Shown one piece after another: positions 46,953 through 59,809 of a stretch of 64,000 nucleotides of DNA. This stretch comes from Homarus americanus. Taxonomy: Eukaryota > Arthropoda > Malacostraca > Decapoda > Nephropidae. The notes beneath the pieces were generated by a model that was not told the DNA's origin, did not search any database, and saw only the letters and a program-made list of their open reading frames with translations. The position numbers and the translations under genes were made by a program. The stretch's first letter is position 1. The number at the start of each line of letters is the position of its first letter. The stretch lies in contig NW_024744357.1 of the NCBI RefSeq assembly GCF_018991925.1, positions 4,101,588 through 4,165,587 on the forward strand, written 5' to 3'.

Positions 46953-49900
46953 GACAGTGGTGGTGCTGTGTGGGGGTAGTGGTGATGTGTGGGGGTAGTG
47001 GTGATGTGTAGGGGTAGTAGTGATATGTGGGGGTTGTGGTGATGGGGGTAGTGGTGAGTGTGGGGTAGTGGTGGTGTAAATGTAGTGTGGGAAGCCAGTG
47101 GTGGATGTGGGGTAGTGGTGGTGTGAGGTAGTGGTGGTGTGGGGGTAGTGGTATGTGTGGGGTAGTGGTGGGTGCTGGTGAGTGGTGGAGTGTGTGGGGT
47201 GAGTAGTGGTGATGTATGGGGTAGTGGTGAGTGGTGAGTGGTGATGTGGGGTGGTGGTGGTGTGTGGGGGTGAGTGAGTGGTGGGGTGTGGTGATGTGTG
47301 GGTGTGGGTGTGTGGTGATGTGTGGGGTGGTGGTGATGTGTGGGGGTGGTGGTGGCCAGGGGTGTGGTGATGTTATGTGAGTGTGATGTGTGACAGTGTG
47401 GTGATGTATGGGGGTGGAGCTGGTGGTGGGTGTGTGTGGTGTGGTGTGGGGTGAGTGGTGATGTATGGGGGTAGTGGTGATGTGTGGGTAGTGGTGATGT
47501 ATGGGGTAGTGGTGATGTGTGACAGTAGTGGTGGTGTTTGTAGTGAGGTGTTGTGGTGGTGTGATGTGTGACAGTAGTGGTGTGTGGGGTAGTGGTGATG
47601 TGTGGGGGTAGTGGTGATGTGTGGGGGTAGTGGTGATGTGGGGTAGGGGTGATGTGTGGGGTAGGTGGGTGTATGGGGGTAGTGGTGTGTGGGGTGTGGG
47701 TGATGTAGTGTGGTGATGTATGGGGTAGTGGTGATGTGTGGCGGTAGTGGTGTTGTAGTGGTGTGATGTGTGACAGTGGTGGTGATGTTGATAATGTTAT
47801 AGTGGTGTGATGTGTGACAGTAGTGGTGATGTTGATAATGTGTTACAGTGATGGTGATGTGTGACAGTAGTGGTGATGTGTGGTGGTGATGTTATAGTGG
47901 TGTGATGTGTGACCCAGTGAGTGGTGATGTTGATAATGTTATAGTGGTGTGATGTGTGACATTGGTGGAGATGTTGATAATGTTATAGTTGTGTGATGTG
48001 TGGCAGTAGTGGTGATGTGTGACAGTGAGTGGTGATGTTGTGGTGTGTGATGTGTGACAGTAGTGGTGATGTTGATAATGTTATAGTGGTGTGTTGATGT
48101 GTGTGACAGTAGTGGTGATGTTGATAATGTTATAGTGAAGTGATGTATGGGGGTAGTGGTGATGTCTTGACAGTAGTGGTGGTGTTGTAGTGGTGTGATG
48201 TGGGCGGCTGGTGGTGATGTTGATGTGTTATGGTGGTGTGATGTGGTGGTGATGTTGCTGGTGGTGTGATGTGACAGTGGTGGTGTTGATGTGTTATGGT
48301 GGTGTGTGGGGTAGTGGTGATGTTGATAATGTGTTATAGTGGTGTGATGTGTGACAGTAGTGGTGATGTTGATAATGTGTGCGCGCCAGTGCTGTGATGT
48401 GTGGCGTGGTGGTGATGTGTGACAGTGAGTGGTGATGTTGTGGTGTGATGTGTGACAGTGGTGGTACATAATGTTATGAAGGTGGTGTGATACTTGTGAC
48501 GGTAGTGGTGATGTTGATAATGTTATAGTGAAGTGTATGGGTGATGGTGATGTGTGACGGTGGTGATGTTTGGTGGTGTGTGGGCGTGGTGTTCATGATG
48601 TTATAGTGGTGTGATGTGTGACATTGGTGGTGATGTGATAATGTTATGAGTGAAGTGATGTATGGGGGTGAGTGGTGATGTGTGGCGACGGTGGTGGTGA
48701 TGTTGTAGTGGTGTGATGTGTGACAGTAGTGGTGTGTTGATAATGTTATAGTGGTGTGATGTGTGACAGTAGTGTGGTGATGTTATGTAGTGGTGTGATG
48801 TGAGTAGTGAAATTGTTGGTGATGTTGATAATGTTATGGTGGTGTGATGTGTGGGGGTAGTGGTGATGTTGATAATGTTATAGTGGTGTGATGTGTGACA
48901 GTAGTGGTGATGTTGATAATGACAATTGGTGTGATGTGGCGTAGTGGTGATGTTATTGTGGTGTGATGTGGCGACAGTGGTGGTGATGTTGATAATGTTA
49001 TAGTTGTGTGATGTGTGACCAGTAGTGGTGATGTGTGACAGTGGTGGTGATGTTGATAATGTTATAGTGGTGTGATGTGTCACAGTACTGGTGATGTGTG
49101 ACAGTGAGTATTGGTGATGTGTAGCAGTAGTGGAGATGTTGATAATGTTATAGTGGTGTGATGTGTGACAGTAGTGGTGATGTTATGGTAGGTGCGATGT
49201 GTGACGGTAGTGGTGATGTTATAGTGGTGTGATGTGTAACAGTAGTGGTGATGTTATAGTGGTGTGATGTGTGACAGTGGTGGTGTTGATAATGTTATAG
49301 TGGTGTGATGTGTGTGACGGTAGTGGGATGTTTAAGTATGTTGTAGTGTTGTGGGTGTGGCGACGGTATTAGTGTTGGTTGATGTTGATAATGTTATAGT
49401 GGTGTGATGTGTGACAGTAGTGGTGATGTTATAGTGGTGTGATGTGTGACAGTAGTAGTGATGTTGATAATGTTGTAGTGGTGATATGTGTGACAGTAGT
49501 GGTGATGTTGATAATGTTATAGTGGTGTGATGTGTGACAGTAGTGGTGATGTTGATAATGTTATAGTGGTGTGATGTGTGACAGTAGTGGTGATGTTGAT
49601 AATGTTATAGCGGTGTGATGTGTGACAGTAGTGGTGATGTTGATAATGTTATAATGGTGTGATGTGTGACAGTAGTGGTGATGTTGATAATGTTATAGTG
49701 GTGATATGTGTGACAGTAGTGGTGATGTTGATAATGTTATAGTGGTGTGATGTGTGACAGTAGTGGTGATGTTGATAATGTTATAGTGGTGTGATGTGTG
49801 ACAGTAGTGGTGATGTTGATAATGTTATAGTGGTGTGATGTGTGACAGTAGTGGAGATGTTGATAATGTTATAGTGGTGTGATGTGTGGCAGTAGTGGTG

Positions 49901-50563
49901 ATGTGTGACAGTAGTGGTGATGTTGATAATGTTATAGTGGTGAGATGTGTGACAGTAGTGGTGATGTTGATAATGTTATAGTGGTGTGATGTGTGACAGC
50001 AGTAGTGGTGATGTTGATAATGTATATAGTGGTGTGATGTGTGACAGTGGTGATGTTGATGATGTTATAGTGGTGTGATGTGACAGTAGTGGTGATGTTG
50101 ATAATGTTATAGTGGTGTGATGTGACAGTAGTGGTGATGTGTGACAGTAGTGGTGATGTTGATAATGTTATAGTGGTGTGATGTGTGACAGTAGTGGTGA
50201 TGTTTATAATGTTATAGTTGTGGTGATGTGTGACAGTAGTGGTGATGTTATAGTGGTGTGATGTGTGACAGTAGTGGTGATGTTGATTATGTTATAGTGG
50301 TGGTGATGTGTGACAGTAGTGGTGATGTGTGATAGTAGTGGTGATGTTATGGTGGTGTGATGTGTGACAGTAGTGGTGATGTTGATAATGTTATAGTGGT
50401 GTGATGTGTGACAGTAGTGGTGATGTTGATAATGTTATAATGGTGTGATGTGTGACAGTAGTGGTGATGTTGATAATGTTATAGTGGTGTGATGTGTGAC
50501 AGTAGTGGTGATGTTATAGTGGTGTGATGTGTGACAGTAGTGGTGATGTTGATAATGTTATAA
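46953..50563. repeat. TG-rich satellite array, 3.6 kb
   Basis: The left part uses a roughly 20-bp unit (GTAGTGGTGATGTGTGGGGG). From about 47750 a longer unit dominates: GTGATGTTGATAATGTTATA then GTGGTGTGATGTGTGACAGTAGTG (about 44 bp). 49380-50563 is very regular; 47040-49370 is full of indels. Threonine/histidine/serine frames on the minus strand are artefacts. Confidence 0.95.
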
Positions 50564-51016
50564 TGTAACAGCACCATTTGTATTATATAAATAATCACCC
50601 AAATGCATAATACCAAATTATTCACTAAAGTTATTCAACAATGACTCGGTACTTGCTCATGTTTCACATGCTGAGTCCATCACTTCAACAGGAGTCAGAC
50701 GAGGTTAAGCCACTAAGCACAGCAGCCTGCCGGCCGGCTCCTCTTCAAACGGTAATAGAGATCAGACTCATATCACTTGTTACCCAGTTTTACTGTATGC
50801 ACCGTCGGTCAGTCATATACTGTTTGATTTTGTTGGTGTTTATTGTCTCAATACAGAAGGCACCAATACCTGAAATGTACACAACAGGAATTAACACACA
50901 TAGGCTACGCCATCTCACACCTATACTAGTACACACATTCCAATGACTATACGCTTGGAACAGTACATCTTCCCCTCCCTTTTATTCATGAGGACAGTTC
51001 TGTATTGCCGTTCTCT
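50564..51016. other. Flank between satellite and Gypsy pol
   Basis: Possible 3' untranslated/LTR region of the minus-strand Gypsy element, but no repeated partner was found. The plus frame 50641-50946 has no recognisable domain. Confidence 0.3.
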
Positions 51017-53830
51017 TTAGTTCCATGAGCGGCCGGGTTTATATTGGTCGCTTGTCTCTCCATGCATTTCGGAGTCATCAACTTCATCCGTTCCAGAGCT
51101 TTCACTTCCATCCGTTCCGAAGTCTTCAGCTCCATCCTGGTATTTCTTCGGTTTTACTATAGTCCGACGTGGTTGCCTAGCAGCGAGTGGTTCTTCCTCG
51201 CTGTTCCCGTCCTGCCTGGACTTGTCCATCCCTGTCTGGGCTGTGCTGCGTAATATCTTCTTGGGTCCTCGCTGTAGAATAGCTGAATCACCTCGCCTTT
51301 CACTTACCGTCCACGGTTTAGAATCATAATTAGTTGAGAGTTTGTCTTTCTTGGTTTGCTTCAGGAGCACTTGATCAGTTGGTCTCAATTCCGCTGGTTT
51401 GGACTTATTCCGGTTGTCTGTCCGGAGTTTCAGTTTCTCCTTTTCTCTTTTATCTCTCTTGCGTGCCACATCCCAACATGTCACTTGTGTGTCTTCTAAG
51501 TCATAACTCACTTGGGGGAGTTTCACCTTGATGTTCCTTCCCATGAGGAGTTTGGCTGGCGTCTCTCCCGTGTGGGGTGTTCCTGTAGTGGATCAAGAAT
51601 TTACCGAGTTGCCGTCTCCAATCTTTCCCCTCAGTATGCATCGCTCGGAGTGCTTTCAACATGGTAGCGAAGAACCGCCCGATTTCCCCATTTGCTTGGG
51701 GATGATATGGTGTCACTTTGTGGTGTTTTATTCCCCATTCTTCACAGAACTGTGCAAACTCCTTGGCTCTGAACTGTGGTCCGTTATCTGACACGATGAC
51801 CGCTGGGATACCGTGTGTAGTGATGCATCCTTCGATCAGGGTCGTAACGGTATCGGTGTTGACAGTTTTGACCACAAAGGCTTTTGGCCACCGGGATCCT
51901 GCATCGATGATTCCCAGCACATAGTCACCACTCGGGAACGGTCCACATATGTCCACGTGGATTACCTCCCACGGCCCCTTCATCTCAGACATATTCACCG
52001 GATTGGCTTGTTTTCTTGTGTCGAGGCTTGCACATGGGATGCATTGTCTGATTGCCTTCTCCACGTCCTTGTTGATAGTTGGCCACCATACCTTGCCTCG
52101 GAGTAGCGCCTTGGTCTTGATCATTCCCAGGTGTGTCTTATGTGCGAGTTGCATCGTGCGTCGTTGTAGTGTTTGGGACATTACGATCCGGGATCCCCTC
52201 AACACGAGTCCCCGTTTTGATGTCAGTTCTGCACGTACGTGTTTGAAAGGCTCCGTTAGTTTATCCGTCCAGTCATTCTTGGCGATGGCGTCTTTGAGGG
52301 CTCTTATAGTCGGATCCTTCCCTGATTCTTCGAGAATTTCGGACAGTGTCATAGCTTTCGGGATCCCGTTGGCAACCACATTGTTGATGAATCCCTCTGC
52401 CAGTTTCTCTTCTTCAGAGATTTGAGCATCGAATGGCAGGGGTTGTCTAGACAGTATGTCTGCCGGATTGGCACTTCCTTTGATGGGTTGGACCGTGAAG
52501 TCGTACTGTTGTATGCGTAGGATCCACCGGAGTATATGGGCTGATGGTTTGCCTTTCGGGCTGAAGAAAGTCGTTAGCACTCGGTGATCGGTCGTGATGG
52601 TGAATTCTTTCCCGTAAAGATATAGATGAAATTTTTCACATGCCCAAACTATGGCTAAGGCTTCCCTCTCCAGCTGACAATACCGTCTTTCCACCTGAGT
52701 CAGTGTTCGGGAGGCATAACTGATGGGTTTGAGTACCCCTTGGTGGTTTTGGCATAGCATTGCCCCTAGTCCTACCGGACTAGCATCCACAATTAGTGTG
52801 GTTGGTAGCTGAGGGTTGAAGTGCATGAGTGCCTCGCTCTTCATGACGGCCTCCTTCAGCTTGTTGAAGCACCGCTCTTCTTTTTCTGTCCAGGTCCACT
52901 TGCTGTTCATTCTCGTCAGGTTTTTCAGAGGTTCGCTCAATGTCGCTAATCGTGGTATGAACCTGGTCAGGTAGTTGATCAGACCTAGGAAGCTGCGGAC
53001 TTCCTGAACCGTTTCTGGCCGTCTGAACCTCTTCACGGCTTCATTTTTTCATCTGTCGGTTTGATGCCCTCTTTGGATACAGTGAATCCATGGATTTCAA
53101 CTTCATCTATGTGGAACACGCTTTTGTGTTGGAAGATGGTCAGGTTGTTCTCCTTCAACTTTTGCAGTACTTTTTTCAGAGCACTGTTGTGTTCACTCGT
53201 ATCCTTGTCCCAGACCAGGATGTCATCCGCTCCATTCCGACAATTCGGACACTTTTGCAAAAACCTGTTGTAGCAGACGTTGTCCTTGTTCCGCGGCTGA
53301 TGTAATGCCCATGACTAACACCTTGTACCTGTAGATACCGGAGTCGCACGAGAATGTTGTTATGTCTCTCGATTCGGGGGTTAGCTCGATCTGATGATAG
53401 TATGAGTTTAGGTCGATTTTTGAGAATTTCGTGGCCCCGTTGATTTCGCTGAGTAGTTGTTCCACGGTTGGCATAGGATGGCGCATGCGTTTCACCGCTT
53501 TGTTTGCTATGCGGAGGTCTGCGCATATCCTGATATCTCCATCCGGTTTTGGAGCAGTCACCAATGGGGACACCCACGGTGTAGGGCCTTCCACGCTTCG
53601 ATGATATCATTATCTAGCATTTCTTGTATCTTCTGTTCGACTGCACCTCGAATGTGAAATGGTGCTCTCCGAGGTGGCTGTGCGACGGGTTTGACATTTG
53701 GGTCGATGTCGAGCTTGAGTTGGAAGTTTTTCACTCTCCCCAGTCCATTCAGCACTGGTAGATGTTGTTCCAGTATCCTCCGGGTTGATGGAGGCATCTC
53801 ACTGGTAGTAATCCGGTTTAGAAAGTACGT
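51017..53830 (-). mobile_element. Gypsy-type LTR retrotransposon pol region (RT, RNase H, integrase), degenerate
   Basis: Order on the minus strand: RT start 53797-53558 (PPRRAPFHIRGAVEQKI); RT core 53594-53223 (WVSPLVTAPKPDGDIRIC, DLNSYYHQIEL); RT end 53260-53033 (GADDILVWD, usual YADD with Y lost); then one long frame 53036-51501. That frame has the thumb (VRSFLGLINYLTRFIP), RNase H (TLIVDASPVGLGAML, CQLEREALAIVWACEKF, TTDHRVL), an HHCC integrase finger (HKTHLG...CIPC) and the integrase core with D-D-E (HVDICGPF, VSDNGPQFR, PQANGEIGRF). The C-terminal tail 51544-51017 follows after a frameshift. Frameshifts at about 53580, 53250, 53035 and 51540 make it inactive. Protease and gag are not found on this strand and no LTR was seen. 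Confidence 0.92.
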
Positions 53831-54022
53831 CCTCTACTTACAAAAAGTAGATATATATTCTATACTTTTACATAATTTTTTTTTCTTTTTAATTCTTTTT
53901 AATAACTTTATTATTTTTTCTCTTCATTTTCATAACTCATCATAAATATTTTTGCATTACTCCGTGAGTGGGCAACGTAGTGAGTCCTTATACAGTGAGT
54001 GAAGTGATAAATAGTCCTATAT
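53831..54022. other. AT-rich spacer between divergent pol and gag
   Basis: Dense A/T with T8 and TTTTTAATTC repeats, followed by GTGAGTGAAGTGATAAATAG. It separates minus-strand pol from plus-strand gag. No LTR ends (TG...CA) could be matched. Confidence 0.4.
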
Positions 54023-55265
54023 ATGGACCCTCTTCCAAAATTTTTGGGTATTAAACCGGAAATTAGTGACTCAGACTCTGATAGCCAGTCATCTAATAAT
54101 TCACAGGAACTAGAGGCAATTGTTAGTGAGGAAGAATTAACACAAATTAGCCAAATAGAGTTAACACCTACCGACTCTTTAGCGAGCTGTGAAAATCTCA
54201 TAGATTCTCAGTTTGAGGATTTACTCAGTAGACAATTAAGGTCAGGTAACCCATTGCCTTCACCTGCTACTAACGCTAGTGCTTTAACTAATACAACCAA
54301 AATGGCAACAGGTGTTTCTACTAATCCACAGACTACATCGGTCTGTCAAATGGTAAAGGTACTTCCAAATAACATTAAGGTATAAGAGTTTACTGCCGAG
54401 GATCCAGATTATAATAGTTTAAAATTTTTGCGTACATGCGAAGATGTAAGGAGAAATAATAATGTTACTAATGATGTACAGTAGATAAAATCTCATACGT
54501 CTGAAGCCTTATCAAAACCGGTAGTCGGGCAGCTAAAGGTATCTATGATGAAGAAACGGATGATTATCAAACGTTTAAGAAACAATTTATTTCCTTTTTC
54601 GGGTTAGTTTCAGAAGGAGGTCCACTTACTTTGATTTTTAAGATGGCAGAGCGGACAGGTAACACTCTGCTCGCACATGAAGCACAAGACGCCCAGATCT
54701 GTGCGGGACTCACTAAGATAGCCCTCAAGTCTTACATGGATTCCTCAGATTGGTTCGATAACAATGACAACTTGTCTAAAGAAAATTTCTACAGTATTAT
54801 TGAATTCCTTCAGTTTATCTTGTCATTAAATGAACTTACGCAATAAAGCCCGAAAGAAAGAGTTTAAAAACGGGACTAAACTTGTAGAATACGTAAAGGA
54901 AATTGCGGAACCCAAAGAAAATACTCCTAGAGCTCTCTCAGTGGCACCAGTCACCAGCTTTAAGGAACAACCACAGACTGTCACGGGAACCAAACCTAAA
55001 AAGATACCTTTTTGCAAAGTCTGCAAACGTAAGGGACTTACCACAGAAAAATGCTGATTTACAGGACAAGCAGATAAGAACCCAGCCAGCCAGAGGCAAG
55101 ATCGAAGAAAAGGATCCTCGCAGGACTTTAAAAATTCAGATAGTCCTGCTAAACCAAAAACTCCAAAGGGACATGACACAGCAAATAAAATGTCTCCAAA
55201 CACTACTGTTCTGTTGAAGAGGAAATATTTAACTTTCTCGGTAAAAGGAACGATGAACATAGTTT
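54023..55265 (+). pseudogene. LTR-retrotransposon gag, degenerate
   Basis: Starts MDPLPKFLGIKPEISDSDSD with an acidic, serine-rich region, then EDPDYNSLKFLRTCEDV, a capsid-like helical part (YDEETDDYQTFKKQFISFF; ICAGLTKIALKSYMDSSDWF), FQFI, a basic stretch and a zinc knuckle FCKVCKRKGLTTEKC near 55040. The knuckle is C-x2-C-x4-L-x4-C, the usual histidine being leucine. Stops at 54383 and 54481 and frameshifts near 54540 and 54840 break it. It lies head-to-head with the Gypsy pol at 51017-53830, so the two are either different elements or one that was inverted. A short basic tail runs to 55260. Confidence 0.65.
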
Positions 55266-56339
55266 CGTAATATTCCAAAGGACTAAAATTGTGTTTATCC
55301 ATTATTTTTGTATATTAGAAGTGATAAATGTTTCAAGTAATACTTTTCCAGCCATAAAATCTGAAGTTAATAAACCTAGAATGTCTTTCGGTGACAAGTG
55401 ACTCCCTCTGGTGGATAAGGTATCGTAAGGCTCCTAATTACCAGGATCTCGCCTGATAGTCCACCCTGGTGTGTCTTTTACGTGACCACGAGATCTTATA
55501 GCTGTGAGGCGATACCATAAAGCATTTCTCCTTCATCATGTATAAGGTTTATGGATGTTGGACCACTACACCAGGATATAAACCTACAAGAAGCATCTCC
55601 TGGAATGCTATATTACTCGTCAGCTGAATCTAATGAGTTTTGATACTGTTCCGAGTCACGACTGCGTTATTCATACTTTTAAACGCATGAAACATTTGGA
55701 TAATGTTTAAAAATATATAAATCATTTCGATACTGTTTCAGAATATTAGGAATCATTTGGATAACGTTTCAGAATACTGTATAATATGATCCATTTGAAC
55801 AATGTTTCAGAATACATGAACCATTCGGATATTGAATGTATAAACGCTCAGAAAAAGAGAACACTTGTTTAAATCGTGTTCAAGTTTAAAACATCATCCG
55901 GACAGACTGCCCATCATCGTCCTGGTAACATCAAGGCGAAATCTCTCTCTATGTATAAACGTCACGACCAAAAGTGGAAATATTTCTTGATAATACACAC
56001 ACACACACACCCCACACACAGGGTGGTGAAATGCGTCTAGAATGGCAGCATTTGGTTAGTGTTAAGGTACAAGCGCTGCTTGCTTCCTCTCGCTTTCAGC
56101 TGCCGCTGCTGGCTAGCCCTCGTGATGAACAGGGAAGCAACTTGTAGAAGTCTTCACCTGCCAGTACACAGCCTCCTCACCATCAAGACTCCTGCTGTAC
56201 CTCCTTGTGGCAACACACAATAACTGGGTGCCTCGTGGGCCCAGGATAGATCAGCAGAGGATCTCGGAGTAGCAGTGGGCCCCAGAGGGACGGCGCATAG
56301 GCCCACTGGCAGGTGGACACGTCCTGGCGCCTACCAACC
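55266..56339. other. Non-coding stretch before LINE A
   Basis: AT-rich with a decayed repeat of TTTCAGAATA...CATTTGGATAA (about 55680-55830) and (CA)n at 55995-56022. The 5' limit of the LINE is uncertain within 56025-56340. Confidence 0.35.
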
Positions 56340-57045
56340 ACCGCCCCGCTGCCTTGCGAATTAACCTTGGCAGGTATAAGGCTATGGGAGTAAAACCCGA
56401 ACGAAAAATCTGCGGTGGAGCCCCGCATCAGGCAGACATGCTTATGGAGCTCCAACATGACCCTAACGGCGGTGTAGGCGGAAGAAGTGACCACCATGGA
56501 AACCCAACGACTACACCGGAGGACGAAGGCAATGCCTAATGGACAGGCTACTAACGCGAAACCCAACAAACTGGGCTATCGGCAGTCTATTGCGACTCTC
56601 CCTCTCCCCAGTTGTTGCAACACTTACACCACTGGGCCAGGAAAAGGGAGAGCCAAGATGTGTGGTTGCAGCCTGCGCTCCTGCCTCACCACACAAATCA
56701 ACTCACGCGCAACCATCATCCAGTTCATCATACCTCTCATCATCATCAAAACCCCTATACCCCCAATAGTCCTATGGCGACGGATGAGTGACGACGGGGA
56801 CAGGCACAACTCTGCACATGGGCGGTACAGATAAAATGGTTGTTTATGCACTGGGATCTAGGCAGCAGTGCAATCCGGTCCTCTCTGGGCGACTGAGCAG
56901 CCCTTTCGGGAAGCTACTCTGCTCACCCCCCATGAGGAGGGGGCTAGAAAAGGTGCCCTAAACATAGCCTGCCTCAAAACCCTAATGCAGTCGAAAACAC
57001 AACCAAAATCACAGATCCAAACAAAAACAAACCATACAACCTCTT

Positions 57046-57774
57046 ATGGTCGCTGCATGGAATGTCTGGACCCTTCTGGATACTGGCACAGATGAGCGTC
57101 CTGAAAGAAGAACTGCTCTTGTGGCAAAAGAGCTGGCTAGGTATAACATCGACATAGCAGCCATCAGTGAGTCCCGGCTCCCAGATGAGGGCCAACTCAC
57201 AGAACAGGGGTCTGGCTACACCTTCTTCTGGAAGGGTAAGTCTGCTACGGAAAAAAAACAGCATTTATGGAGTCGGCTTTGCTATCCACCAACGAATCCT
57301 ACACAGGCTAACTGAAATGTCTATTGGGATCAACGAGCTCTTCATGACGCTTCGAGTCCCACTGAATCATCACGTTATGCTTTCTTCATCAGTGCACACG
57401 CCCCAACACTGGATGCAGAGGATGACATCAGGGAGGCCTTTTCAGCCGAACTAGACAGAGTGCTAACCTCTATCCCCGGAGAAGACAAGGTTGTGCTCCT
57501 TGGCGACTTCAATGCCAGAGTTGGCAGAGATGCTATCATTTGGCAGGGAACCATAGGAAGAAATGGACAAGGCAAGTGTAATCCCAACGGCCTATTCCTC
57601 CTCAGAAAGTGTGTTGCACACAACTTTATTATCACCAATATCTTGTTTAGGCAGGCCGACAAGTTCAAGGGTTTGTGGCAACACCCACGATCCAAGCACT
57701 GGCATCTCATTGACTACATCATTGTCAGAGAGAGAGAGATCGCCGAGATGTCGTCATCACCCGTACCATGAATG
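57046..57774 (+). pseudogene. APE-type endonuclease domain of LINE A
   Basis: Nicks target DNA to prime reverse transcription in the intact family. Motifs seen: the N-terminal AAWNV strand, SESR (catalytic glutamate region), GDFNARVG, and the closing SDHCG at 57778. A frameshift near 57265 (an A-run) and another between 57400 and 57460 break it. Confidence 0.8.
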
Positions 57775-57915
57775 GCTCAGACCACTGTGGGACTTCACGT
57801 CGCCCCAAAACGGCGAAGGCAGCAAGCCTCCAGAAAAGGTTTTAATACTAAGCGCCTGATCTTTGCTGCCCGCCAGATACAGGGAGAGTAAAGAGAACAG
57901 AACCGTGACCTATAT

Positions 57916-58947
57916 ATGGCTTTCATCGACCTAACCAATGCCTTGGACTTGGTCAACAGGGAAGCCCTCTGGTGGACCCTCAGCCGCTTTGGCTGCCCAC
58001 CAAAATTCATCTCCATTGTGAGGCAACTCCACGATGGCATGAACGGTAGTGTCCTGCACAACGGCACCCAGTCAGAATTCTTCCCCATCCAAACAAGGGT
58101 TAAACAAGGGTGTGTACTGGCAAAAACTCTCTTTTCCATCTTCTTAGCTGCCTTCCTTATTCGTGCCAGTGCCAATTTAGCCAGCGTGGTGAACATCGAA
58201 TACCGGGTGAAGGGGGATCTTTTCAACATAGGACGACTCCAGGCAAGAACAAAGGTCTCGGCAGCTTCCATTACTGAACTTCAGTCTGCAGACGACCTCA
58301 CCCTTGTTGCTCACACTGAACACGACCTACAGGAGATCTTAAATTCCTACGCAGACGCGTATGCACACTTAGGCCTTGAGGTGAATGTATGTAAGACTCA
58401 GATTCTCTTTCAACCTGCCCCTGGTTCAGCCACACCTCCACCATCCATCCAGCTTAACGGTACTACCCTCTATAATGGTGCCCACTTTCGGTATCTCGGC
58501 TCCCACCTGTCCACCACCGCAGACATCGATGAAGAGATTCAGCATCGGATCAGATGTGCATCTCAAGCCTTTGGCAGACTCCGAAATCGTGTCTTCAGCT
58601 GTAAGGAGCTGAAATTATATACAAAGCTGCATGTTTATCGAGCAGTGGTCATCCCCACCCTGCTATATGGCAGTGAGACATGGGTCACATACAGGAGGCA
58701 CCTCAAGGCTCTTGAAAACTTTCACCAACGTAGTCTATGTTCCATCCTCCGAGTTCGCTGGGAAGACAAGAGAACAATTGCCAGTATTCTTGCTGACACC
58801 AGCTGTAGGAGCATCGAGGCTACCATTATCCATGAACAACTAGGTTGGACTGGCCATGTTACCCGTATGGACGACAGTAGACTACCAAAGCAGCTACTTT
58901 ACAGTCATCTAACAAATAGTAAACGTAACGCCGGCGGGCAATTGTAA
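57916..58947 (+). pseudogene. Reverse transcriptase (partial) of LINE A
   Basis: A continuous 343-codon frame from the first aspartate block (FIDLTNALDLVN) through VKQGCVL, SADD, the thumb and the C-terminal domain up to KRNAGGQL. The Y of YADD is S and the fingers are deleted, so activity is unlikely despite the long open frame, which points to recent insertion. Confidence 0.85.
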
Positions 58948-58955
58948 AGGTATAA

Positions 58956-59809
58956 AGCCCCGTCCACACTATCGGACAGTGACTGGCGGACTGTGCCCTC
59001 ACCGGCCACAGTCTGTCGGGCTTGACTGTGATGTTGTCCACACTGCTGAGTAGGTGGTCAGGCAGTAGCCAGCATATTAATTGCTGTATTTGTAAAAAAG
59101 AAAAGTAAGGAGAGTGCAGAAAACAACGTGGTGTAAAGAGTGGTTAAGTAGGAAAGGAGTATTGGGAAGTCATATGACGATATTACGTCAACTACAAGAT
59201 GGAAGTGAGCTTGATTTCACCAACTTCATGAGAATGGATATCAACACCTCTTACACACTCCTAGCTAAAGTGGAACCATACATAGCAGAGGAAGATACCC
59301 ATCTGAGGCAGAGCATACCAGCAGCAGCCCGTCTCAAAGCAGAGCTCAGATTTCTAGCAACTGGGTGCACATACTCGTCACTGCAGTATACCACGAGGAT
59401 ACCGAAGCAGAGTGTCACTCATAATACCAGAAACATGTGAAGCTATATATGCAGTACTCAGGGAAGATTACAGTACTTGCAGGTAGGATTGTTTATATAG
59501 CATTATTGATTGACACCACTGTTGTGTAAAGAAATAAACTGTTTATTGTATAAAGTAATTACATTCACTCCAAAACGTATGTACAAGACTCTCTCCATAA
59601 AATAACTTAAATATCAATGGTGATCATTATGTATTGCACCCGTCGTCGTCGGTCCATGCCTGGCGCCAAACCACCGGGCAGTCTGTTGATTTCGCTCAAC
59701 TGCGGGCACGGGCTGTCCGCTGTTTGCCCGTCAAAGTTGCCACAAAGTGTGCGATGACGGACTCATCACTCGTGCCCGCCGGTCACTGTCCAATAGTGTG
59801 GACGGGGCT
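58956..59809. mobile_element. PIF/Harbinger element with TAA target duplication, inside LINE A
   Basis: Ends AGCCCCGTCCACACTATCGG (58956) and its inverted partner CCAATAGTGTGGACGGGGCT (to 59809). TAA flanks both sides (58953-58955; 59810-59812), the PIF/Harbinger target. Other LINE A copies read straight through this point (GGTATAAGGATAGTC), so the empty site is visible in the same window. 854 bp; it carries only a transposase N-terminus. Confidence 0.92.
59114..59440 (+). pseudogene. Harbinger transposase N-terminal part
   Basis: Frame TWCKEWLSRKGVLGSHMTIL then FTNFMRMDINTSYTLLAKVE and RLKAELRFLATGCTYSSLQY. The W-L-x-R-K/R...FxRM...RFLATG-x-x-x-x-SLQY series is the N-terminal half of HARBI1/ALP1-like nucleases. 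The DDE half is deleted. The frame opens without ATG; the first methionine is at 59174. Confidence 0.78.

Noticed and set aside
47939..49083. Minus-strand frames of 160-176 codons rich in T, H and S
   Set aside because: Translations of the TG-rich satellite; no domain and no stable frame outside the repeat.
50641..50946. Plus-strand frame of 101 codons with a hydrophobic stretch
   Set aside because: It lies opposite the flank of the minus-strand Gypsy element and has no recognisable domain.
56183..56569. Minus-strand frame of 128 codons
   Set aside because: Antisense to the GC-rich LINE A leader; the LINE reads on the plus strand.
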